Translations under genes and position numbers: made by a program
In this document: positions 1 through 9,949 of the stretch, one piece after another
Position numbering within the stretch: the first letter of the stretch is position 1
How the letters are laid out: every line of letters begins with the position of its first letter
The notes under the pieces: generated by a model
What the model was told of the DNA's origin: nothing
Databases searched by the model: none
The model's input: only the letters and a program-made list of their open reading frames with translations
Assembly (NCBI GenBank): GCA_903876885.1
Contig: CAIRBP010000039.1
Location: 1-34,637 of the forward strand
From: an uncultured Burkholderiales bacterium
Lineage (GTDB): Bacteria; Pseudomonadota; Gammaproteobacteria; Burkholderiales; Burkholderiaceae_C
Direction of reading: 5' to 3'
DNA: 34,637 bases

Positions 1-174
1 GGTCTTTTGGGATTGGAGGATAATCTCAACTCTATCGCACTGGATAGGTACTCTTTTATTCGGGATGCCTATTTGCAAAGAAGGTTGTACGAAATCTACG
101 ACGGCAACCCGCCTGATACCGAAGATTCTGATGAGTCTGAGGAGACGGGGGAGTCGACGGATTCAGGGAAATAA
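1..174 (+). CDS. mlaA: MlaA (VacJ) lipoprotein, C-terminal end only
   Basis: The reading frame is open from the first base and ends with TAA at 172-174, giving the last 57 residues. The stretch ALDRYSFIRDAYLQRR followed by YDGNPP is the characteristic end of MlaA/VacJ proteins, and a short acidic Ser/Glu/Asp-rich tail follows. MlaA is an outer-membrane lipoprotein that removes misplaced phospholipids from the outer leaflet and passes them to MlaC. The mlaC gene starts 6 nt downstream, so the two are almost certainly co-transcribed. The start lies outside the window. The call rests on the tail motif plus the neighbours. Confidence 0.85.
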   Translation, partial: GLLGLEDNLNSIALDRYSFIRDAYLQRRLYEIYDGNPPDTEDSDESEETGESTDSGK

Positions 175-180
175 TTTAAT

Positions 181-843
181 ATGACTTTTAATAAAAATAT
201 AAACTTTTTTTTGCGAGTCTCGCAATCAGCCATCATGGGGTGTTTGTTTGCTCTTTTAACAATTGGCACTTTTTCAACCGCAATTGCTGCTGATGAAGCT
301 CCAGATGCTTTCATCAAAAGGCTCTCAGTTGAGCTTCAAGATTTAGTCAAAAACGATCCATCTTTAAAGTCCGGAGACTTGCAAAAGACCAGTGCTGTGG
401 TTGATACCCGAATCATGCCCCATTTGAATTTTCAACGCATGACGGCCTCTGCAGTTGGACCTGCCTGGAGAACTGCAACCCCAGAGCAGCAAACCAAATT
501 GGCCAATGAATTTAAAACATTACTCATCCGTACCTATGCTGGAGCCTTGTCTCAGGTACCGGATATAACTATTAATGTGAAACCGCTTAGAGGCAATGCG
601 GATGATAATGAGGTCTTGGTACGCTCAGAGATAAAGGGTAAGGGCGAACCCATTGAGCTTGATTACAGGCTTGAGAAAACTCCTGGAAACGGTTCTGGTT
701 GGAAAATTTACAACTTGAATGTGCTTGGTGTTTGGTTGGTAGAGACTTACCGTAGCCAATTTTCCCAAGAGATCAATGCCAAAGGCGTTGATGGATTGAT
801 TGCAACTTTAGTTGAGCGCAATAAAGCGAATTCAAAGAAGTGA
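181..843 (+). CDS. mlaC: MlaC, periplasmic phospholipid carrier
   Basis: This 220-residue protein belongs to the MlaC/Ttg2D family, the soluble periplasmic shuttle between the outer-membrane MlaA complex and the inner-membrane MlaFEDB complex. Residues 1 to about 36 form a signal peptide: a Lys/Asn-containing start, a hydrophobic core and a likely cleavage after AIA. The body has family features such as DTRIMPHLNFQRMTASAVG and a C-terminal WKIYNLNVLGVWLVETYRSQF segment. The length is normal. It starts 6 nt after mlaA, and its TGA stop overlaps the GTG start of the next gene by four bases. This gene order is typical of the mla operon in Burkholderiales. Confidence 0.93.
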   Translation: MTFNKNINFFLRVSQSAIMGCLFALLTIGTFSTAIAADEAPDAFIKRLSVELQDLVKNDPSLKSGDLQKTSAVVDTRIMPHLNFQRMTASAVGPAWRTATPEQQTKLANEFKTLLIRTYAGALSQVPDITINVKPLRGNADDNEVLVRSEIKGKGEPIELDYRLEKTPGNGSGWKIYNLNVLGVWLVETYRSQFSQEINAKGVDGLIATLVERNKANSKK

Positions 844-1112
844 CTACGCTGCGACTGCCCTCATCACTGACTCACTTGAATGCGGACGCCTGTGCTCGTG
901 AGTACTTGACTGTCATGCGTGCAGACACTGGCCCTGTCACTTTGATTGATGCTAGTGAGTTAGTTCAGTTTGACTCCTCAGTTCTCTCCTTGCTATTGAT
1001 GCTTGTAAGAAACATGAAGGAGAGGAACGGGGTGCTACAAATATCGGGCCTGCCAGAGCGTGCGAAAACTCTGGCTTATGTTTACGGGGTTGGAGAGTTG
1101 TTGCCCATCTAA
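840..1112 (+). CDS. mlaB: MlaB, STAS-domain subunit of the lipid transporter
   Basis: This 90-residue single-domain STAS protein is the likely MlaB, a small cytoplasmic subunit that binds and activates the MlaF ATPase. The start is GTG at 840, sharing bases with the mlaC stop (GTGA), which indicates translational coupling. The core shows TLIDASELVQFDSSVLSLLLMLV, the strand-loop-helix around the conserved Asp/Ser of STAS domains, and a C-terminal Val-Tyr-Gly-Val helix. It is short and divergent, as MlaB usually is, so the call depends partly on its place directly after mlaC. About 180 nt without a supported gene follow. Confidence 0.82.
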   Translation: MTTLRLPSSLTHLNADACAREYLTVMRADTGPVTLIDASELVQFDSSVLSLLLMLVRNMKERNGVLQISGLPERAKTLAYVYGVGELLPI

Positions 1113-1294
1113 TGCTCTAGGCTTGGTCAAACTCTTAGGTCTTGGCTCTGCTTCAAGCCTTTGTGAAGTGTTACAAGCGGTTTGCAGATATCGGCCCTAA
1201 TCCACAAAGAACTCATGATCCGATTGATTTTTACCTATCCTTCCTAATCTAATTAAATTTTTTGCTGTTAATCCCTTTTTGTTAGAAAAAATCA

Positions 1295-2200
1295 ATGCCT
1301 GCTATTTCATTTCAGACAGTTACAAAGACATTTCAAACGGCCAAGGGTGCTTTTACAGCGCTAGACGGCGTAAGTTTTGAGATTCAAGAGGGTGAGTTTT
1401 TTGGACTTCTTGGTCCAAACGGGGCTGGTAAGACGACGTTGATTAGCATACTTGCAGGCCTCGCAAAGGCGACTAGCGGCTCTGTCAAAGTTAACGGTTT
1501 GGACGTTCAAAACGAGCCTCTCAAAACCCGCAAGCTTCTCGGAATAGTGCCACAAGAGCTCGTATTCGATCCCTTTTTCACAGTGAGAGAGGCTTTAAAG
1601 TTTCAATCCGGTTATTTTGGGGTCTCCAACAACGCTGCATGGATTGATGAGCTTTTAGTAAGCCTTGGCCTCAGCGATAAAGCCAATAGCAACATGAGAC
1701 AACTCTCAGGCGGTATGAAACGCAGAGTACTTGTTGCGCAGGCGCTTGTGCATAAGCCCCCGGTAATTGTGCTTGATGAACCAACGGCTGGGGTGGATGT
1801 GGAGCTGCGTCAAACGCTTTGGCAATTTATTGATCGATTGAATAAGCAAGGCCACACTGTGCTTTTAACTACACATTATTTAGAAGAGGCAGAGGCGCTT
1901 TGTCAAAGAATCGCTATGCTCAAAACTGGCCGAGTCGTGGCGCTGGATAAAACTAGTGAGTTGCTAAAGGCTGCCTCCAGTAATGTGCTGCGTTTTAAGC
2001 TTGATGCTCCTTTGCCTGAGGGTCTTGCGAAAATCGCGCGGGTGACGGGGCGAATTGTGCAGCTTCCTGCCAATAACGCAGAGCAAATTGAGGGCTATTT
2101 GTCTAGTATCCGATTGGCCGGCTTGATGGCTGAAGATGTTGAGATTCGCAAAGCCGACTTAGAGGATGTTTTTATTGAGGTGATGGGAGAGTCATCATGA
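1295..2200 (+). CDS. ABC-2 type exporter, ATP-binding subunit (YadG-like)
   Basis: This 301-residue ABC ATPase powers the membrane protein encoded next to it. Visible motifs are Walker A GPNGAGKTT at residues 40-48, a Q-loop Gln near 87, the signature LSGGM at 137-141, Walker B VIVLDE at 157-162 and the switch His near 194 in TTHYLEEAE. About 90 further residues form the C-terminal extension common in YadG/CcmA-type ATPases. The substrate is unknown. It resembles the YadG/YadH pair of Enterobacteria and the pair that sits next to mla and murA in many Burkholderiales. The stop overlaps the permease start (ATGA). No Shine-Dalgarno is visible before the ATG; the leader is T-rich. Confidence 0.92.
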   Translation: MPAISFQTVTKTFQTAKGAFTALDGVSFEIQEGEFFGLLGPNGAGKTTLISILAGLAKATSGSVKVNGLDVQNEPLKTRKLLGIVPQELVFDPFFTVREALKFQSGYFGVSNNAAWIDELLVSLGLSDKANSNMRQLSGGMKRRVLVAQALVHKPPVIVLDEPTAGVDVELRQTLWQFIDRLNKQGHTVLLTTHYLEEAEALCQRIAMLKTGRVVALDKTSELLKAASSNVLRFKLDAPLPEGLAKIARVTGRIVQLPANNAEQIEGYLSSIRLAGLMAEDVEIRKADLEDVFIEVMGESS

Positions 2201-2952
2201 TGGGATGGCAGGCGCTTTTTTATAAAGAAGTACTCAGGTTTTGGAAGGTAAGCTTTCAAACGGTTGCGGCCCCTGTGCTCACCTCTCTCTTGTATTTGCT
2301 CATATTTGGGCATGTGATGGCTGAGCGCGTTAAGGTCTACGACACAGTTAGTTATTCTTCCTTCTTAGTTCCGGGACTTGTGATGATGAGTGTTTTGCAA
2401 AATTCTTTTGCAAACAGTTCTTCCTCCCTGATACAAAGCAAGATCATGGGTAACGTGGTTTTTATTTTGTTAGCACCTCTTAATCACTGGAGTTGGTTTG
2501 TCGCTTATGTTGGCTCTTCAATGGTCCGAGGTTTGGTTGTTGGTCTAGGTGTTTTAATGGTAACTTTGTTCTTTACCGACATCAGCGCTGTAGCTCCCCT
2601 ATGGATTGTGGTGTTCGCCTTCCTTGGGGCTGCAATGCTTGGCGCGCTTGGTATGATCGCTGGCTTATGGTCTGAGAAATTTGACCAAATGGCTGCCTTT
2701 CAAAATTTTGTGATCATGCCAATGACTTTTTTAAGTGGAGTGTTTTACTCGATTCATTCGCTCCCGCCTTTTTGGCAAACGCTAAGCCACCTCAACCCGT
2801 TCTTTTATATGATTGATGGCTTTAGATATGGATTTTTTGGTGTGAGCGATGTCTCCCCATGGTTAAGTTTTGGCTTGGTCAGTGCTGCCCTCATTATTGT
2901 CTCAGGCGTTGCACTGTCGATGCTTAAGAGTGGTTACAAAATACGCGGTTAA
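2197..2952 (+). CDS. ABC-2 type exporter, permease subunit (YadH-like)
   Basis: This 251-residue inner-membrane protein has about six hydrophobic segments (near residues 22-40, 55-75, 103-125, 133-155, 165-185 and 222-242), the fold of ABC-2 permeases. The segment with FLSGVFYSIHSLPPFWQTLSHLNP matches the conserved pre-helix region of this family. The start is ATG at 2197, overlapping the ATPase stop; a second ATG follows directly at 2200 and could be used instead. Together with the preceding ATPase it should form a four-part exporter (two copies of each). The substrate cannot be read from the sequence; its place beside mla and murA hints at an envelope role, which is inference only. Confidence 0.9.
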   Translation: MMGWQALFYKEVLRFWKVSFQTVAAPVLTSLLYLLIFGHVMAERVKVYDTVSYSSFLVPGLVMMSVLQNSFANSSSSLIQSKIMGNVVFILLAPLNHWSWFVAYVGSSMVRGLVVGLGVLMVTLFFTDISAVAPLWIVVFAFLGAAMLGALGMIAGLWSEKFDQMAAFQNFVIMPMTFLSGVFYSIHSLPPFWQTLSHLNPFFYMIDGFRYGFFGVSDVSPWLSFGLVSAALIIVSGVALSMLKSGYKIRG

Positions 2953-2966
2953 TAGGGAGTTATTGC

Positions 2967-3224
2967 ATGACGGGTCAAGAAATAGAGGACATCATTAAGG
3001 CACAAGTTGCTTGTGATTTAATAAACATAAGTGGTGATGGGCGTCACTGGTTCGGCGTTATTGTTTCAACTGCATTTGAAGGGTTAAGACCTCTTCAAAG
3101 GCATCAAAAGGTATATGCTACTTTGGGAGACAAAATGCACAACGACGAAATTCATGCTTTGTCGATGAAGACCTTTACGCCTGCGGAGTGGGCTGTGCAA
3201 GATAAAAGTCAGTTTTTTAATTAA
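2967..3224 (+). CDS. ibaG: BolA/IbaG family protein
   Basis: This 85-residue protein is of the BolA family, IbaG (YrbA) branch. These proteins work with monothiol glutaredoxins in iron-sulfur cluster handling. Family signs are the invariant-type His in KVYATLGD following the LQRHQ segment, the GDGRHWFGVIVST strands and a final FTPAEWA. The length equals that of E. coli IbaG. A purine-rich TAGGGAG lies about 8 nt before the ATG, one of the few clear ribosome-binding sites in this half of the window. The bolA-murA pairing is also found in Enterobacteria, which supports the IbaG assignment over BolA proper. Confidence 0.88.
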   Translation: MTGQEIEDIIKAQVACDLINISGDGRHWFGVIVSTAFEGLRPLQRHQKVYATLGDKMHNDEIHALSMKTFTPAEWAVQDKSQFFN

Positions 3225-3233
3225 ATCTATTTC

Positions 3234-4511
3234 ATGGATAAGTTACTCATTCGGGGTGGTAAAACTTTAAACGGCGAGGTGAGCATTGCTGGTGCGAAGA
3301 ATGCGGCATTGCCCGAGATATGTGCGGCGTTGTTGAGCGCTGAGCCGTTGACTTTGCATAACCTACCTTCACTAAAAGACGTGAGCACAATGTTAAAACT
3401 TGTGCGTAACATGGGAGTGAGCGCGGATATGCAAGGCGAGGGAACGCTTGTTTTGAACGCGCGTGAGATTAAGAGTCCCGAGGCACCGTATGAGCTAGTT
3501 AAAACCATGCGAGCTTCAGTGTTAGCTCTGGGTCCTTTATTAGCAAGATGTGGCCACGCAAAGGTTTCATTGCCTGGGGGATGTGCAATCGGATCCAGAC
3601 CCGTTGACCAGCATCTAAAGGGTCTACAGGCCATGGGTGCGCAAATCTCTGTTGAGCATGGATACATGATTGCTGGTTTGGCGCCGGGACTTAAAAGATT
3701 ACACGGGGCACGAATTGCTACTGACATGGTTACCGTAACTGGAACTGAGAACTTTATGATGGCTGCTGCATTAGCAAGTGGTGAAACCCTGCTCGAGAAT
3801 GCGGCGCAAGAACCTGAGATTACAGACTTGGCGGAACTGCTTATTGCAATGGGTGCCAAAATCGAGGGACACGGTACAAGTCAAATCCGAATACAAGGGG
3901 TTGACTCCCTACGCGGAGCAACCCATAAAGTAGTTGCCGATAGGATTGAGGCTGGAACCTTTTTGTGCGCTGTTGCTGCAACGGGTGGTGATGTATTCCT
4001 CAAGCACGCTCGGGCTGAGCATTTGGGTGCTGTGATCGATAAACTAAGAGATGCTGGGGTACATATTGAGAGCGTCATTGGCGGTATAAAAGTGAAGAGT
4101 CCCGGTCCAGCTTATGAGCATTTGCATGCACAGACCTTTAGAACAACGGAGTACCCCGGCTTCCCAACCGACATGCAAGCTCAGTTTATGGTGCTCAATA
4201 CGGTATCCAAAGGGTCGAGTCATGTCACTGAGACAATATTTGAGAACCGATTTATGCACGTCAACGAGTTGTTGCGCTTGGGCGCAAAAATTCAAATTGA
4301 CGGTAAAGTAGCGATGGTAGAGGGCGTACCTTTGCTCTCAGGCGCATCCGTTATGGCAACTGATTTGAGAGCGTCTGCGAGTTTAGTCATTGCTGGCCTA
4401 ATGGCAAGTGGTGAAACTTTGATTGACAGGATTTACCACCTAGACCGTGGGTACGACAGAATGGAAGTTAAATTGCGTAATTTGGGTGCGGATATAGAAC
4501 GCATTCAGTAA
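3234..4511 (+). CDS. murA: UDP-N-acetylglucosamine 1-carboxyvinyltransferase
   Basis: MurA transfers enolpyruvate from PEP to UDP-GlcNAc, the first committed step of peptidoglycan synthesis, in the cytoplasm. The 425 residues are close to the usual length (about 419). The catalytic Cys is present at residue 117 in [12 protein letters not shown], so fosfomycin sensitivity at this residue is expected. Lys22-Asn23 of the N-terminal GAKNAALP motif is also present, and the protein ends with the family-typical [23 protein letters not shown]. The start follows ibaG by 9 nt with no visible Shine-Dalgarno. hisG begins 12 nt downstream, so murA is probably transcribed with the histidine genes. Confidence 0.97.
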   Translation: MDKLLIRGGKTLNGEVSIAGAKNAALPEICAALLSAEPLTLHNLPSLKDVSTMLKLVRNMGVSADMQGEGTLVLNAREIKSPEAPYELVKTMRASVLALGPLLARCGHAKVSLPGGCAIGSRPVDQHLKGLQAMGAQISVEHGYMIAGLAPGLKRLHGARIATDMVTVTGTENFMMAAALASGETLLENAAQEPEITDLAELLIAMGAKIEGHGTSQIRIQGVDSLRGATHKVVADRIEAGTFLCAVAATGGDVFLKHARAEHLGAVIDKLRDAGVHIESVIGGIKVKSPGPAYEHLHAQTFRTTEYPGFPTDMQAQFMVLNTVSKGSSHVTETIFENRFMHVNELLRLGAKIQIDGKVAMVEGVPLLSGASVMATDLRASASLVIAGLMASGETLIDRIYHLDRGYDRMEVKLRNLGADIERIQ

Positions 4512-4523
4512 AAGACACTTTCA

Positions 4524-5264
4524 ATGAATACAACAACTAAGACACAAATGAGCAAGCATGACGAGGCTAAGAACCAGTCTCAGAACCATTCTCAGATTAC
4601 CTCGCCCATCACTTTGGCATTGTCAAAGGGGCGAATCTTTGATGAAACCTTACCTCTTCTAAAGGCAGCGGGTTTAGAGGTTTTAGAAAACCCTGAGCAC
4701 TCAAGGAAATTAATATTACCTACTAATCAGCGACTTGTGCGTGTTGTTTTGGTGAGAGCCTCTGATGTTCCGACTTATGTCGAATACGGAGGAGCAGATC
4801 TTGGGGTGACTGGTCTTGATACATTGATTGAGCACGGAGGGACTGGACTTTATCAGCCGCTTGATTTGCAAATCGCAAAATGCAGAATGTCAGTTGCAGT
4901 GCCTGAAGGTTTTGATTACGTCGGCGCAGTAAAACAAGGCTCTCGTCTCAAAGTGGCTACAAAGTACATGACAATTGCAAGGGACTTCTTTGCACAAAAG
5001 GGAGTTCACGTAGATTTGGTGAAGCTTTACGGTAGTATGGAATTGGCTCCGCTGACCGGACTTGCCGATGCCATTGTTGATCTCGTATCTAGTGGAAATA
5101 CTTTAAAAGCGAATCATTTAATTGAGGTAGAGCAGATCATGCCTATTAGCTCTAGGCTGGTGATTAATCAGGCTGCGCTAAAGCTTAAACAGTCTTCGCT
5201 TACGTTTTTGTTGGACGCATTTACAAGCGCTGTAAACGCTAAGGCAAAAGGACTCGTATCATGA
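4524..5264 (+). CDS. hisG: ATP phosphoribosyltransferase catalytic subunit, short form
   Basis: HisG joins ATP and PRPP to make phosphoribosyl-ATP, the first and feedback-controlled step of histidine synthesis. The family core starts near residue 29 ([22 protein letters not shown]) and includes the PRPP-binding region around [19 protein letters not shown]. The protein stops soon after this without the C-terminal regulatory domain, so it is the short HisGs type that needs HisZ as partner; hisZ is not in this window. The 28-residue N-terminal extension, rich in Gln, Asn, Ser and Lys, is unusual. Starts at the internal ATG 4548 or further in are possible. No Shine-Dalgarno is visible. The stop overlaps hisD (ATGA). 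Confidence 0.95.
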   Translation: MNTTTKTQMSKHDEAKNQSQNHSQITSPITLALSKGRIFDETLPLLKAAGLEVLENPEHSRKLILPTNQRLVRVVLVRASDVPTYVEYGGADLGVTGLDTLIEHGGTGLYQPLDLQIAKCRMSVAVPEGFDYVGAVKQGSRLKVATKYMTIARDFFAQKGVHVDLVKLYGSMELAPLTGLADAIVDLVSSGNTLKANHLIEVEQIMPISSRLVINQAALKLKQSSLTFLLDAFTSAVNAKAKGLVS

Positions 5265-6595
5265 GTGCTGCAAGCCCCTTGAGACTAAATACGCAAAGTA
5301 GCGATTTTGAGGAAGCTTTTCAAAAGCGACTTCACTGGTCCGCGTCAACCGATCAAGCCATTGAGGAGCGAGTTGCTGGTATTTTGTCCGATGTGCAAAC
5401 TAGAGGCGATGCCGCAGTTCTTGAGTACACACAAACTTTTGATCGTCTAAGCGTAGAACGTGTCTCTGATTTGTGCATTCCTCCTGAGTCATTAAAAGAG
5501 GCCTTTGATTCAATTCCTCGAACTCAGCGTGAAGCTTTGATTCAAGCTGAGGCGCGTGTTCGCGCCTACCACCAAGCTCAGAAAAAAGCCAGTGGAGAGA
5601 GTTGGAGTTACACCGATGAGCAAGGTAATTTGCTTGGACAAAAGGTGACGCCACTTGATAGGGTCGGTATTTATGTGCCCGGGGGTTTAGCAGCCTATCC
5701 CTCCAGCGTTTTGATGAATGCAGTGCCTGCCCATGTTGCCGGGGTACAAGAGATCGTTATGGTTGTTCCCACTCCCGCAGGTGCTAGAAATCAACTCGTT
5801 CTCGCAGCAGCCTATGTAGCCGGTGTTAGCAAGGTATTCACGATCGGCGGCGCTCAGGCTATTGGGGCCTTAGCTTACGGCACTCAGACCATTCCAAATG
5901 TAGACAAGATTACTGGGCCTGGTAATGCTTACGTTGCAGCTGCCAAACGCCGTGTATTTGGTAAGGTGGGCATTGACATGATTGCTGGCCCGAGTGAAAT
6001 TCTGGTGATTGCTGATGGGAGTACGCCCCCAGAGTGGGTTGCGATGGATTTGTTTTCTCAGGCAGAGCACGACGAACTTGCTCAAAGTATTTTGTTGTGT
6101 CCTGATGCTAAGTACATTGACCGTGTACAAGCCGAGATTGACCGACTCTTGCCGCAAATGCAAAGGAGTGAGATTATTGCCAAATCACTAAATGGGCGCG
6201 GTGCACTTATTCAAACACGAAGCATGGAAGAGGCTTGCGCGATCAGCAACCGGATTGCTCCAGAGCATTTGGAGATATCCAGCAATGACCCTCATAAGTG
6301 GGAGCCCTTGCTTGTGCATGCAGGAGCGATATTTATGGGTGCTTATACAAGTGAGTCTTTAGGCGACTACTGCGCCGGCCCTAATCATGTTCTCCCGACC
6401 TCTGGTACGGCTCGCTTTAGCTCTCCCCTGGGTGTTTATGATTTCCAAAAGAGAAGCAGTTTAATTAAGGTGAGCCATGAGGGTGCCCAGCAACTTGGCG
6501 CCATAGCCTCTGTTTTAGCCAGAGGCGAGGGTTTGCAGGCGCACGCCCTTGCTGCGGAGATGCGCTTAGATTCAAATTCCAATGTGGGGCTTTAA
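5261..6595 (+). CDS. hisD: Histidinol dehydrogenase
   Basis: HisD oxidises L-histidinol to L-histidine in two NAD-dependent steps, using a catalytic zinc. The 444 residues are close to the family norm. Recognisable blocks in order are [19 protein letters not shown], the glycine-rich [44 protein letters not shown], the zinc/active-site [19 protein letters not shown] and [15 protein letters not shown]. The start overlaps the end of hisG by four bases (ATGA), and the stop lies inside the first codons of hisC, so all three genes are translationally linked. Confidence 0.97.
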   Translation: MSAASPLRLNTQSSDFEEAFQKRLHWSASTDQAIEERVAGILSDVQTRGDAAVLEYTQTFDRLSVERVSDLCIPPESLKEAFDSIPRTQREALIQAEARVRAYHQAQKKASGESWSYTDEQGNLLGQKVTPLDRVGIYVPGGLAAYPSSVLMNAVPAHVAGVQEIVMVVPTPAGARNQLVLAAAYVAGVSKVFTIGGAQAIGALAYGTQTIPNVDKITGPGNAYVAAAKRRVFGKVGIDMIAGPSEILVIADGSTPPEWVAMDLFSQAEHDELAQSILLCPDAKYIDRVQAEIDRLLPQMQRSEIIAKSLNGRGALIQTRSMEEACAISNRIAPEHLEISSNDPHKWEPLLVHAGAIFMGAYTSESLGDYCAGPNHVLPTSGTARFSSPLGVYDFQKRSSLIKVSHEGAQQLGAIASVLARGEGLQAHALAAEMRLDSNSNVGL

Positions 6596-7778
6596 ATTGA
6601 AAGATTCGCACGCTCCAACTCACAACCTCGGTACTTCGCTCGCACCAGATTTACGTTTTATTCGTGAAGACATAAAAGCGATGCATGCATATGTGGTTCA
6701 AGATGCAAAAGGAATGCTCAAGCTCGATGCGATGGAGAATCCTTTTTCCTTGTCCCCAGAGTTAGGCGCCAAGTTGGGCGCCAGGTTAGCTGGAGTTGCG
6801 GTCAACCGTTATCCCGGCGCGCAGGTAGAGTCACTTAAGGCGGCTCTGGCCAACTACGCCGGCTTACCTAGTGGGTATGGATTGGTTTTGGGCAATGGCT
6901 CGGATGAGCTCATCTCGCTCCTAGGCACGGCGTGTGCTCAAGTTCCTCAAAAAGCTTCAGTGCCTCTACAAAGTGTCCCCTGCGTTTTGGCTCCTGAGCC
7001 AGGTTTTGTGATGTATTCAGTCAGTGCTAAGTTACAGGGGCTTAATTACGTGGGCGTTGACTTGCTCTCAGATTTCGAACTCGATTTGCCGTCCATGCTC
7101 AGCGCAGTTGATAACCATAAGCCCGCGATTGTTTACTTAGCTTACCCAAATAACCCTAGCGCAAACTTGTGGAGCAAGGAAAGTATTGAGCTCATCATCA
7201 AGCGTGTCAGTGAGTATGGGGGCTGGGTAGTGGTTGATGAGGCTTACCAACCCTTCTCAAGCCATTCTTGGTTGGATGAAATTAAAAATAATCCTGACGC
7301 CCATAGACAAGTTCTTTTGATGCGCACTTTATCTAAATTTGGTTTGGCAGGTGTTCGAATCGGATATTTGATTGGCCCAAGCACCGTAGTCGCTGAGATA
7401 GAGAAGATCAGGCCCCCCTATAACGTGAGTGTTCTTAATGCGGAGTGCGCTTTATTTGCGCTTGAGCATGCTGAGGTATTTAGCGACCAAGCCCGTATCA
7501 TCTGTGAGCAGCGCGAGAAAATCGCCCAACACCTGTCCAAGCTAAAAGGGGTGAAACCCTTTAAGAGTGAGGGCAATATGATCTTAGTTCGCTTTGAAGG
7601 CGATAATTCTTACGCAGTAAAGATTTTCGAGGGTTTGAAGCTCAAACACATTTTGGTAAAAAATGTTTCTAAAATGCATCCATTGTTAGATGGTTGTTTG
7701 CGCCTTACAGTTGGGACTCCAGAGGAGAACGCTCAACTCTTGGCTGCATTAGATGAGTTGTGCGCAAGTCTTTCTTAA
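6582..7778 (+). CDS. hisC: Histidinol-phosphate aminotransferase
   Basis: HisC is a PLP enzyme that converts imidazole-acetol phosphate and glutamate to histidinol phosphate. Family signs are [18 protein letters not shown], the PLP-contacting [18 protein letters not shown] and the Schiff-base lysine K252 in [19 protein letters not shown]. The chosen ATG overlaps hisD by 14 nt and gives 398 residues, about 40 longer than most HisC proteins. The extra residues are all at the N-terminus, so a later start cannot be excluded; homology alone only supports sequence from about [11 protein letters not shown] onward. Confidence 0.95.
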   Translation: MWGFKLKDSHAPTHNLGTSLAPDLRFIREDIKAMHAYVVQDAKGMLKLDAMENPFSLSPELGAKLGARLAGVAVNRYPGAQVESLKAALANYAGLPSGYGLVLGNGSDELISLLGTACAQVPQKASVPLQSVPCVLAPEPGFVMYSVSAKLQGLNYVGVDLLSDFELDLPSMLSAVDNHKPAIVYLAYPNNPSANLWSKESIELIIKRVSEYGGWVVVDEAYQPFSSHSWLDEIKNNPDAHRQVLLMRTLSKFGLAGVRIGYLIGPSTVVAEIEKIRPPYNVSVLNAECALFALEHAEVFSDQARIICEQREKIAQHLSKLKGVKPFKSEGNMILVRFEGDNSYAVKIFEGLKLKHILVKNVSKMHPLLDGCLRLTVGTPEENAQLLAALDELCASLS

Positions 7779-7821
7779 TTAGTTTCCAAGTATCCACACA
7801 TTTATAAAGCGCTTGATTTAA

Positions 7822-8415
7822 ATGAAGCCAAGAAAAGCAGAAGTAACGCGTAACACTCGCGAAACCCAGATTACCGTCAAACTTAATATCGACGGAACTG
7901 GCCACTCCAAGCTTGATACGGGCATTGGTTTTTTTGATCACATGCTTGACCAAATAGCTCGTCACGGCATGATCGATTTAGAGGTTACAGCTAAAGGAGA
8001 TCTGCACATTGATGGGCACCACACTGTTGAAGATGTTGGCATCACAATAGGCCAAGCGTTAGCCCAGGCGGTTGGTGATAAGTCCGGTGTTCGTCGCTAT
8101 GGCCACGCCTACGTTCCACTTGATGAGGCTTTGTCCAGGGTTGTCGTGGATTTTTCTGGACGCCCTGGGCTTGAGATGCACGTGCCGTTTAAGAGTGGTG
8201 CGATTGGACTTTTTGATACACAACTTGCATTTGAGTTTTTCCAAGGTTTTGTGAATCATGCTTTTGTAACCTTGCATATTGATAATCTGAGGGGGGAGAA
8301 TTCTCACCATCAAGCAGAGACCGTATTTAAAGCATTTGGACGCGCGCTACGAATGGCGATGGAGCTTGACCCAAGGAGTGCGGGCGTGATCCCTTCTACG
8401 AAGGGTGTGCTGTGA
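7822..8415 (+). CDS. hisB: Imidazoleglycerol-phosphate dehydratase
   Basis: HisB dehydrates imidazole glycerol phosphate to imidazole-acetol phosphate. At 197 residues it is the monofunctional form without the N-terminal histidinol-phosphatase domain of E. coli HisB, so the phosphatase must be encoded elsewhere. The metal-binding histidine clusters are clear: [25 protein letters not shown] and [13 protein letters not shown]. The N-terminus [12 protein letters not shown] is family-typical and fixes the ATG at 7822. The 43 nt after hisC are AT-rich and give no Shine-Dalgarno. Confidence 0.97.
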   Translation: MKPRKAEVTRNTRETQITVKLNIDGTGHSKLDTGIGFFDHMLDQIARHGMIDLEVTAKGDLHIDGHHTVEDVGITIGQALAQAVGDKSGVRRYGHAYVPLDEALSRVVVDFSGRPGLEMHVPFKSGAIGLFDTQLAFEFFQGFVNHAFVTLHIDNLRGENSHHQAETVFKAFGRALRMAMELDPRSAGVIPSTKGVL

Positions 8416-8446
8416 GCCTTGTTGTTAGCCAATCTGTTCTCTTTTT

Positions 8447-9112
8447 ATGACTGACACTGTTGCAGTCGTAGATTACGGGATGGGTAATTTGCGCTCCGTC
8501 TCGCAGGCTGTTATTAAGGCTGCTGAACAAAGCACTGTTCGAGTCGTTATCACCTGCGACCCTGAGGTGGTGCGTCAAGCAACCCGTGTTGTCTTGCCCG
8601 GACAAGGAGCCATGAAAGACTGCATGCATGAGCTAGAGCGCGCAGGACTTAAGGAGGCGGTATTGCACGCGGCGCAGCACAAACCGTTATTTGGAGTTTG
8701 TGTAGGCATGCAAATGCTTTTAGATCACAGTGAGGAGGGGGACGCTCACTCAGCTGAGGGCACAAAATGCTTGGGCTTGATTCCAGGTCGCGTAGTTAAA
8801 TTCAATTTGACAGGTCAACTCCAACCTGACGGCAGCCGCTTTAAAGTGCCTCAAATGGGTTGGAACCAAGTCTCACAAAGCCTGGCGCACCCTATGTGGG
8901 CGGGTGTGCCGCAAAATAGTTACTTTTATTTTGTCCATAGCTTTTATGCGTTGCCGTCGGATGTGCGCTACACTGCGGGGGAAACCATATACGGCCAACG
9001 CTTTACATCAGTCATTGCTAGTGATAATATTTTTGCAACACAATTTCATCCTGAAAAAAGCGCAGATATGGGCTTAATGCTTTACCGCAATTTCTTGTCT
9101 TGGAAACCATAA
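8447..9112 (+). CDS. hisH: Imidazole glycerol phosphate synthase, glutaminase subunit
   Basis: HisH is a class I glutamine amidotransferase that delivers ammonia through a tunnel to HisF. The catalytic triad is visible: Cys85 in [13 protein letters not shown], and His201 and Glu203 in TQFHPEKS. The N-terminus [14 protein letters not shown] and the oxyanion-side VVLPGQGAM are family-typical. The length of 221 is normal, with a modest insert after the nucleophile loop. It lies between hisB and hisA, upstream of its partner hisF. The region before the ATG is pyrimidine-rich (CTCTTTTT) with no Shine-Dalgarno. Confidence 0.97.
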   Translation: MTDTVAVVDYGMGNLRSVSQAVIKAAEQSTVRVVITCDPEVVRQATRVVLPGQGAMKDCMHELERAGLKEAVLHAAQHKPLFGVCVGMQMLLDHSEEGDAHSAEGTKCLGLIPGRVVKFNLTGQLQPDGSRFKVPQMGWNQVSQSLAHPMWAGVPQNSYFYFVHSFYALPSDVRYTAGETIYGQRFTSVIASDNIFATQFHPEKSADMGLMLYRNFLSWKP

Positions 9113-9168
9113 ACCCAATTTTCTAATTATTTCTTAGTGTTACGAGCTAGCCCCTCCATTCGATCATC

Positions 9169-9909
9169 ATGATTCTTATTCCTGCCATAGACTTAAAAGA
9201 CGGTCAGTGTGTTCGCCTTAAACAAGGAGATATGGATCAATCCACCGTGTTCGGGGAAGATCCAGTTGCGATGGCCTTGAAATGGCTCGACAGCGGGGCT
9301 AGGCGCTTACATTTGGTTGATTTAAACGGTGCTTTTGCAGGTAAGCCTCAAAATTTTGGTGCCATCAAGTCCATACTTAAGGAAGTTGGCGACGACATAC
9401 CTGTTCAATTAGGCGGTGGTATTCGGGACCTGGATACGATAGAGAAATACGTAGATGCAGGCATCCGTTACATCATCATCGGTACTGCAGCAGTAAAGAG
9501 TCCAGGATTTTTAAAAGACGCTTGCAGCGCCTTTGGTGGCCATATTATTGTGGGTCTAGATGCAAAAGACGGTAAAGTCGCAACCGATGGCTGGAGTAAA
9601 TTAACAGGACATGAGGTTGTTGACTTAGCTAAAAAATTTGAGGACTACGGTGTTGAGTCTATTATTTATACAGACATCGGACGAGACGGAATGCTCTCTG
9701 GTATCAACGTGGATGCCACTGTCAAACTAGCTCAAGCTTTGTCGATACCTGTGATTGCCTCGGGCGGTCTATCCGGTATGTCCGACATCGAGAGCCTATG
9801 CGCATTGGCTGATGAGGGCATTGAGGGCGTGATATGTGGACGTGCTATTTATAGTGGTGACTTAGACTTTGAGAAGGCTCAGGCCCGTGCTGATGAATTG
9901 ACTCAGTAA
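9169..9909 (+). CDS. hisA: ProFAR isomerase (phosphoribosylformimino-AICAR-P isomerase)
   Basis: HisA opens the ribose ring of ProFAR to give PRFAR, the substrate of HisF. It is a (beta/alpha)8 barrel of 246 residues, the usual length. The general acid/base aspartates are Asp8 in IPAIDLKDG and Asp131 in [10 protein letters not shown]. Phosphate-binding glycine motifs are seen in [17 protein letters not shown] and [10 protein letters not shown]. It follows hisH by 56 nt with no visible Shine-Dalgarno (CGATCATCATG). A stable stem-loop lies just after the stop, before hisF. Confidence 0.97.
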   Translation: MILIPAIDLKDGQCVRLKQGDMDQSTVFGEDPVAMALKWLDSGARRLHLVDLNGAFAGKPQNFGAIKSILKEVGDDIPVQLGGGIRDLDTIEKYVDAGIRYIIIGTAAVKSPGFLKDACSAFGGHIIVGLDAKDGKVATDGWSKLTGHEVVDLAKKFEDYGVESIIYTDIGRDGMLSGINVDATVKLAQALSIPVIASGGLSGMSDIESLCALADEGIEGVICGRAIYSGDLDFEKAQARADELTQ

Positions 9910-9917
9910 AACTTGTA

Positions 9918-9949
9918 TGGGTGGGGCTTAGCGCTGCGCCCCAAGCCCA
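9918..9949 (+). other. Stem-loop between hisA and hisF
   Basis: TGGG plus TGGGGC (9918-9927) pair with GCCCCA (9938-9943) and CCCA (9946-9949). The result is a 10-bp GC-rich stem with a two-base bulge and a 10-nt loop. No T-run follows, so it does not look like a full intrinsic terminator. It may be an mRNA processing or stability element that sets HisA/HisF ratios, or a weak pause site. The pairing is read directly from the sequence; the role is inference. Confidence 0.5.

Noticed and set aside
1113-1294. Possible small gene or remnant between mlaB and the ABC ATPase
   Set aside because: Frames of 20-30 codons exist but none has a start with a ribosome-binding site or a familiar motif. A TTGATT (1224-1229) with TAATCT (1245-1250) could be a promoter, but the spacing of 15 and weak matches are not convincing.
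3227-3859. Long open frame (210 codons) on the minus strand opposite murA
   Set aside because: It lies fully antisense to an intact murA, its translation has no recognisable motif and is Ser/Ala/Pro-rich as expected from reverse reading of a coding frame.
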